A stretch of 64,000 bases of DNA from Rostrohypoxylon terebratum (Eukaryota; Ascomycota; Sordariomycetes; Xylariales; Hypoxylaceae), in assembly GCA_022497145.1 (NCBI GenBank), contig MU385941.1, positions 1 to 64,000 on the forward strand, written 5' to 3'. A model generated the notes under the pieces. The model made no database searches. It was given only the letters and a program-made list of their open reading frames with translations, and was not told the origin of the DNA. The translations under genes and the position numbers were made by a program. Shown here in pieces: positions 57,731 through 64,000 of this stretch (within the stretch, counting starts at the first letter, position 1; each line of letters opens with the position of its first letter).

Positions 57731-59493
57731 TCAAGATATTCCCCAGACCCCAAGCACGTCTCCTCTTATGAATCTTCCTTGCCTCTGCACACCTTGTTGT
57801 AATTGTTCCACTCGCTTCACAACTAGCCCTACCGCCAAAGGACCTAATATCGTGCACAGCATGATAGCCCAAGTAACAATTAGGAATATTTCTGAGTTTT
57901 TATCGGCGTTAGTCTGGGTTGTGGAAAATATCTTGTTGCTTTCAGCAATTGATGAGATCAGAAACCCTATCTCTCCACGAGCAGTCATCGCACAGCCTAA
58001 AATTGAGGCTGGATATATTGATCGCGGCTTGATCGACGCGGGATCTGGAGCCTGATTTATCGCGCGTGCATCTCTTGCTTGCTGTGAGGATGAAGTCCTA
58101 GGTTGAGTTCGATGAGCAGGATTTGTGTTATGAGACGAAGTTAACTTCTCATACACTCGCGTCCATAAATGGGCTACCCTAGGCCTCAGTAGCTTCAGTG
58201 TGGCTGTAAGCTTAGCAGACAGGGCAGGAGTTAATGATATACGGAGCAGCCAAGCACCGCATGCCATCTTACCGACAATCATTAAGGCCGTATATGCAAG
58301 GCCTTTCCAAATGATTGCACTACTAAACATCTCGGTAATGGGAATTGAGAACCCTATGGATGCCTTTCGTACCTGATTAGCATGGTAACGGCCTTCAGCT
58401 CTAGGAGGTGAAACTCACAAAGAAGAAAGGTCTCAATATTCGGTGAAGCGGCTGCGAGTAATACTTCTCAAAAGTGTGAAGTCCAGAGGTGTTAGAAGCT
58501 TCGGTATTAAGGCTACGATGCTCAGGTGTCTCTGTCCCGTTCACAGTAGGTGTCGCTGTAGCTGTAGACTCTGCATCGATTTTAGGGTGGGGCACCTCTG
58601 AATCCCACCAACTAATTCCAGCACCCGCGATATATGCTGCAAACAGGTTAGATGTTCCCGCATACGTCGACCCGGCAATACAACCAAAAAGTATCAGTGT
58701 ATGGATGATCCACGGGATTTTTTCATTCGCGAAGAGCCGATTTGGTAGCGCTTGTGGGCGTTTTTCTCGTATATCATTTAACCAAAGTGTGATCGGTTTG
58801 ATGACGAAAACGCTGACAGCAGGGGCACACACTGCAAACGCCACAGACACCAGAAGGGGTCGAACAATGGTGACAGCGCTAATAGATGCCCCAGACGACC
58901 CTAAATTAGAGATAACCTGGACCATGATAAGACCTACGACGTCATCCATCATCGCTGCGCTCGTGAGCACCACACCAAGTCTTGCTTGTATTAGACCTGT
59001 TGAACCAAGAACTGTAAAAGTCGTCCCCAGACTTGTAGAGCACAATGCCGCTCCAGCTGCAAAGGACTGAAGATGTGTCGCACCGCATAAAGTTAATAGT
59101 GAAAAGGAAAGTCCTATAGGTAGAGCTATGCCGGTGACAGCGACGCATGATGATAACAGGAGATTTTCCTTAATGGCTTTGAATGAGGTTGATAGACCAC
59201 CTAAAACGAAATTAGGGAGTTGGACACTTTGACGTAGTTTTCTACTCACCCTCATACACTATAAGTAACAACCCGAGGTAGCCCAACTGGACGATAACTG
59301 CTTCGACCTCTATACTTAACCACTTAGCACCTGGCGTTCCCCAGGCGATGCCTAGGAATATTTGGCCAAGAAGACCACAGTAAATCGTGTGATCAAGCAC
59401 GGTATTCCCAATATTCAGAAGGAGTAAGAATGATGTATGAGTGAGGATGGTTACGATTCCTGGCTCGTGATATGGAAGCGAAGAAGTTGCCAT
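57731..59493 (-). CDS. CPA2-type monovalent cation/H+ antiporter, 3 exons
   Basis: Exons 59493-59250, 59200-58419 and 58363-57731 join in frame to 552 residues. A Na+/H+ exchanger domain spans most of the protein with about twelve hydrophobic segments. Landmarks are LLGQIFLGIAWGTPGAKWL, QLGYLGLLLIVYEGGLSTSF, FAAGAALCSTSLGTTFTVLG and the ion-binding double aspartate MMDDVVGLIMVQV (D167-D168) typical of CPA2 antiporters. After FASIGFSIPI a long polar loop with Ser/Thr/Asn/Gln precedes CAMTARGEIGFLIS, the second core motif. It would exchange Na+ or K+ for H+ at plasma membrane or endomembranes. Fungal KHA1-type relatives are longer and carry a cytoplasmic tail that is lacking here. Confidence 0.9.
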
Positions 59494-60215
59494 AATGACT
59501 TTGGGTTGACGTCCAGGGCTAAGAGTTTCGTAAACGTCGTAGTGACTGACGGTTGATCAACGCTTTTTTCAATTACATACCTTCAATCCATTGATACCAA
59601 GTTCTAATTTCGTAGTGAGGCACGAAATAGACTTGTACCGGTTATGAGGTAAGTTTCTCAGGTCATTTTAATTTGATCTGACTCCGGCTCTTCAAACTGC
59701 TGGTTCTTTGTACGAGGTTGAAAAAAAAAGGTGAAGAGATCAAGAGCTTGACCCCAGACTGAAGTTCCAGGGGCTACTGTATTTAGGTGGGGTATGTTGG
59801 TGGTGTTACGTAATCAAGGTATTAAGAGGGGATTTCAGTGTTTTAGATTGAAAGTTTAAAACAGAAGAAAAACAACATCATTATCAATCCTACAGGTAGT
59901 AGTGGAGTTAAGTGCTGAGCCTCCTCTAGCTAAGAATTGTAACAGTGGAGATTAGTGGATTTATACTTCTATTACATAAGCAATCCCTATTATATCTGGA
60001 CCGGACTCGCTAGAATCCATGGATGTTTAGCGGTACATAGTATGTCGCAAGTCCATTCCAGGGACAACGCGGGGCAGTCGTTCCCATCTACAGCGTCTAG
60101 ATGTGCTGAAATTCAGAGACATTTTAAGATTTAGTTGATTCTAGAGCGCCTATAGTATCCATATACAAACCCTGTTCTATCCTTCTATCTTACGTTTTAA
60201 CTCTTTAATAGAACT
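59494..60215. other. Intergenic, no gene seen
   Basis: About 0.7 kb between two genes on the same strand; promoter of the antiporter gene. Confidence 0.6.
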
Positions 60216-62255
60216 TCACTTTTGTTCCCCTTTTGCCTTCTCATCATTCGTCTTTGGATCTCCCTTCAATCGTACATTCGGAATGAATAAACACCCCAAC
60301 AAAGAGACTGCCATCATCGGAACCATCATGATAAACACGGCGCGCACTCCCCTAAACTTTGCGTCTAGTATTTGGGGCTCCCAATCTTGCGTTCCAGGTT
60401 CTCCCTTTCGCCATACCCCCTCGATTACGCGAGATCGAAGATCCGATGGGATGGTATCGGACAATCCCGATTTCATGAATTGGAATTGGACTGTGGTCGC
60501 AATCGCTAAGCTGAAAACTGACCCGAGCATGCGCATTAAATTGCGCGTTGATGTGGCTACAGCGCGATCCTCTGGTCTAGACAAAGCTTGAAGCGCGACA
60601 AGAGCTGTATCTTTATTAATATTTCAAGCCCTTGAAAAAGCCCATGGGGTCATAGGGTCATGGATCTTACCTGGCTGGAGAATGAACCCGACGCCAGCGC
60701 CCTCGATAATCAATGCTATCACGTAGACGCCGATCGGAGTCGTCTGCGAAAAGATGACCTTCAAGCCCGCCCCCAACGTCCACAGCGCTAATCCACTATA
60801 TATCACGGGACCAGGCCTATAATTGGTTAATGAGTACCCGAGTAAATGAACGCCATAAAACGATGAAGGTCTAGGTAATTTATAGCTTACCTAGCGAGCC
60901 TCGAAGTGATTTGGCCTGCCACTACCCCAGCAACACTTTGCGTGAGAAGCAGAGGCAGCATCAGCATCGCATTTTGCAACGGGCTGTAACCTCTTATATC
61001 TTGGAAATACATGGGCAAGAAATATAAGTCTATCTGCCACACTCCGTTATACAGAGCGCTTTGCAGGTAAATGACACTCGTGGATACCTGATTGAATAAG
61101 CGTATCGGTATCATGGGGAGTTTGGCAATCCAAATTTCGGCTACGCAAAAGAGGACGATGAACGTGCCTCCTAATGCCAAGAGTGTGATTATGACGGCAT
61201 CATTCCATGGAAATATACTTCCGCCAGAGTTGATAGGTATCTTGTTAGGTTTCAGCAACTAATATCTCTAGAGCTGGGTGCTAGTATAAGACTTACAATT
61301 AGAAATAGAACACCGGTTACTACCGTGAATAATCCGAACCAGTCTATTTTTCGCATCTTCTCCGACCAACTACCCGTCACAGGTTTCAGGGGTAAGAATA
61401 CCCACATGCCAGCCATGGACTACAACGTTATTAGTAAATTCCAGTTATAAACGCATTCCAACGTATATGTATATTCCTGTACAGATTTTATAAGGACGTT
61501 TGGAGAGAATTGGGTCCACTCACAGCGGCAGCAAGGACTGGGGGTACCCAGAATATCCATCTCCAACTATCTCTTAAGTTCGACATAATACCAGCAGCGA
61601 TAAAAGGGCCCGTACTCGCCCCTAAGCCTATGGCAGAGCTTAGGATACCTTGGTATTTTCCTCGGTCCTTCAGGCTGACCAGATCACTGGCGGTGATCTG
61701 TACCAGCGAGCTTATGCCACCACCGCCGATGCCGCTCAAAGCTCGACACGTATAGAGCCATATTACGTTTTGAGCAAACCCACAGAGGATATCTCCGACG
61801 ATGAGGAAGCCTATACAGGCCATCAAGACCACTTTTCGGCCGAATATATCGGATAAGCGCCCGTATAGTGGCTGAAAAGCCGTTTGGCCCATCACATAAG
61901 CGGTGCCGGTCCATGTGATCGTGTTACCGGCATTCAATGAGGTCGATATTGATGGCAGCGCGGTGGCCACGGAGTTAATGTCGAGAATGGATATAAAATA
62001 AATCGCGGCCAGACACAGATACGCCGTTATGAGTCGTGCAAATGGTAAACGTAGTGTTTGATCTTGGAGCTCTGTCGCTGGGTTCGAAGGTTGACACTGA
62101 ATCTCCGTAACGGATTCTTTTTCATGTGTTCCGGTTTCCGCTTCGAGCGAAGACGTGCTTTGGGTGGCCTCTTCATGATCCACAAGCCTGAGTCCATTTT
62201 GCTCACGACATTGGTATTGTCTCTCAGTACTTGATACTGGTGCGGATGAAGACAT
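60216..62255 (-). CDS. MFS exporter, DHA2 (14-TM drug:H+ antiporter) type, 5 exons
   Basis: Exons 62255-61524, 61419-61297, 61258-60891, 60816-60671 and 60610-60216 join in frame to 587 residues. A polar N-terminal tail (about 75 residues) leads into YLCLAAIYFISILDINSVAT, the LDxxxVxxALP motif of the family. Motif A is GRLSDIFGRKVV, followed by CRALSGIGGGGISSLVQIT and GLGASTGPFIAAG (antiporter motif C region). Later LYFLPMYFQDIRGYSPLQNA and LSRPEDRAVATSTRNLMRM are typical of fungal multidrug or toxin exporters. Substrate unknown. It lies 43 kb from the terpene module, so no link is claimed. Introns carry GTAAG or GTGAGT donors. The N-terminus is the ATG of MSSSAPVSSTERQ. Confidence 0.93.
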
Positions 62256-64000
62256 ATTGAAGAAACCTCAATGGTATGGCCCTACGTACTATAAACGAGA
62301 AACCAATCAGTCCCGAAGGTCTTTTTAAGTACTAGGAAGTGAATACCATCATGGTTTACCTATCTACGCTCATTTCTATCAAGGGGGCAGCTGCTCTAAG
62401 CACATCATCCTAATCTCAAATACCATTGCAGAATACGATGCTCCCATGTTTGCGAATCAATTTCCATTCATAGCTAGGCGACCAGATTTGGCTGTATCAT
62501 CAACTCAGTAAGATGAATCTGAGCATATCTGTTAGCTCCGGTTCAACCCACATAGGAGGCAACTCGATCGCAAAACCTTCTAAAAGCTTGCTAAAATACT
62601 GCAGGGTTGACCATGAATATCTCTGTTAAGCGGTATCTATGTTTCCCTTACTCGTTGCTGCTATTTACATATCTTGAGTCTCGAACTCTAAAGACTGACC
62701 GAGAGTTGGACGGGATCGTGAAGATCCGGGCATTATTCTATAAACGGCAACTTACTGTATCTAGGTAAGGAAAGTCTTCATCCGTTTTATATATTCCATC
62801 GGAGTATTAATAATACTTACCAAGAACTCCGAAGATTCTTTCAAATTTGTTTGTTTTGCTTAATAATAGGTAGGTAGGCTACCGAGGTAGCCCATGGCTT
62901 GAAGCTAGATCTAGGTACACACTAGGGAATACTAGCTCAAAACGGCATTAAACAATTACATGCATGAGAATCCCGAGATCCTTGATCAATAAAAGCACTA
63001 CTATGAAGGAGATAAGTAGGTAAGCTTAACGCGTTAAGCTCTAAGGGGGTTGTTCTACCAAGTCTGTTGGATTGCTTACCTAAGTCCTATGAGGTGTCTG
63101 TTCTCTAGAGGACTATGTACCTACCTAGTAGGTATGTTACCGCGTAACTGCGATGTCCTTTTTCACCCCCCTTTTCCCGCCTATAATTCCTCCCTGATTC
63201 TGTTTCCATATTCTAAATTACCGCTCACAGATTTCTCGTATGTCTCAAGATCCTTGCTCCTAGCTGGGATTATCATATATAATACATCTGCGGAGTAGTA
63301 ATACATAGGCGGAAACTCGTTCGGAGCTCTACCTCGTCTAGCCTAGTGACTTGTACATAGTAGGATCAAGGTTAAGCCCTAGGACGGTAACAACCGCGTC
63401 ACGGCTCTTATGCGGTTCCTAGAGCCGAAAAGCTTAGCGATAAGCTTATACTGTTAGCCGCTGTAACGTCACTAAAATAGAATCTGGATGCGCCTATCCC
63501 CTTCCAGCAGGTGTTAATAGCATTCGAGACCGCTTCAAGCAAATCATCACACGACAGCGTTCTTATTCTTATTCGACATAATCCGAGCCAGCGTCGTATA
63601 GTCCGATGCGCTTCCAATTACTATGTCATGCATTATTGGGTCTTTCATAACATTATCCGTTGCAACCCAAAGGGTCTATCAGATCTGATCTAAAGGATTC
63701 TTGTAACAAGACCGGCGGCGCCAATCATCCTAAATGGAACAGATCTCACAACCTCCGGTAATTAATCAAATAAGCTGCGTCGGGTTACATTGAAAAAGGC
63801 TGTATAACGGCCCGAGGCGAGTAATAATGAAACCCAAGTAGGTCGCTGGCTTTTATGTCATAATTCTTGGCCTATGTATACTTAGTATCCAGCATCGTTT
63901 GTTTACTCTTCGAAGCTGAACATTCGAGCCCTACCGATGTTAAGACTTGGCAATTGCAACTTTCCACCCTATGGGGATATTGATCTACTTAATTGCTTGG
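62256..64000. other. Terminal intergenic stretch, no gene seen
   Basis: About 1.75 kb, AT-rich, with TAGGTACC-type clusters at 62868-62890 and 63116-63137. Frames at 63050-63298 and 63408-63693 show no recognisable composition. Confidence 0.6.

Noticed and set aside
1..64000. CRISPR arrays, insertion sequences, prophage or viral copies
   Set aside because: No regularly spaced repeats, transposases, integrases, capsid or polymerase-like frames were seen; the window is an ordinary fungal nuclear region.

Overview
This is nuclear DNA from a filamentous ascomycete (Pezizomycotina, most likely a sordariomycete; Xylariales is only a guess). The evidence is short spliceosomal introns of about 50-70 nt with GTRNGT donors, CTAAC/CTGAC branch sites and CAG/TAG acceptors. 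It is supported by fungus-restricted families (HET, PTH11-like receptor, DUF3433, Hce2/Ecp2-like, CFEM-like, HeLo-like/NB-ARC/TPR) and a tRNA-Arg(TCT). There are no operons. I rebuilt exon structures by hand, and all multi-exon models below keep frame. Every function is a family-level call made from sequence motifs, without a database search.

Layout. 0.3-4.5 kb: a secreted arylsulfotransferase-family protein and an orphan membrane protein. 6.2-9.9 kb: a 1220-residue HET-domain protein with a tryptophan-rich charged middle and a C-terminal membrane segment. 10.3-19.1 kb: the most interesting block. It holds a PAPS-type sulfotransferase-like gene, a stand-alone class I terpene cyclase of the fusicoccadiene-synthase type without its prenyltransferase half, a divergently transcribed nine-exon cytochrome P450, and a PTH11-like receptor. 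20.2-21.6 kb: a Myb/SANT-like DNA-binding protein next to tRNA-Arg(TCT). 22.4-28.5 kb: a small four-helix membrane protein, a DUF3433 membrane protein and an Ecp2-like secreted effector candidate. 30-32 kb: a PIN4/Cip1-type RRM protein. An almost gene-free 8.9 kb follows. 40.8-51.6 kb: a CFEM-like GPI-anchored protein, an orphan membrane protein, histone H2A.Z and two unrecognised soluble proteins. 52.8-62.3 kb: an NLR-type protein with nearly identical TPR repeats, a 100-residue membrane protein, a CPA2-type cation/H+ antiporter and a DHA2-type MFS exporter.

How the genes may work together. The cyclase and P450 share a 688 bp bidirectional promoter and form a minimal terpenoid module. The sulfotransferase and the receptor are only neighbours that could belong to it. 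The cyclase has DDWME, NDxxSxxxE and RY motifs, so it should be active on a prenyl diphosphate supplied from elsewhere. The HET and NLR proteins belong to the fungal allorecognition / programmed cell death repertoire but are 43 kb apart. Housekeeping anchors (H2A.Z, PIN4-like, tRNA) sit between accessory genes. The intergenic DNA is strewn with variants of a TAGGTACCTA motif.
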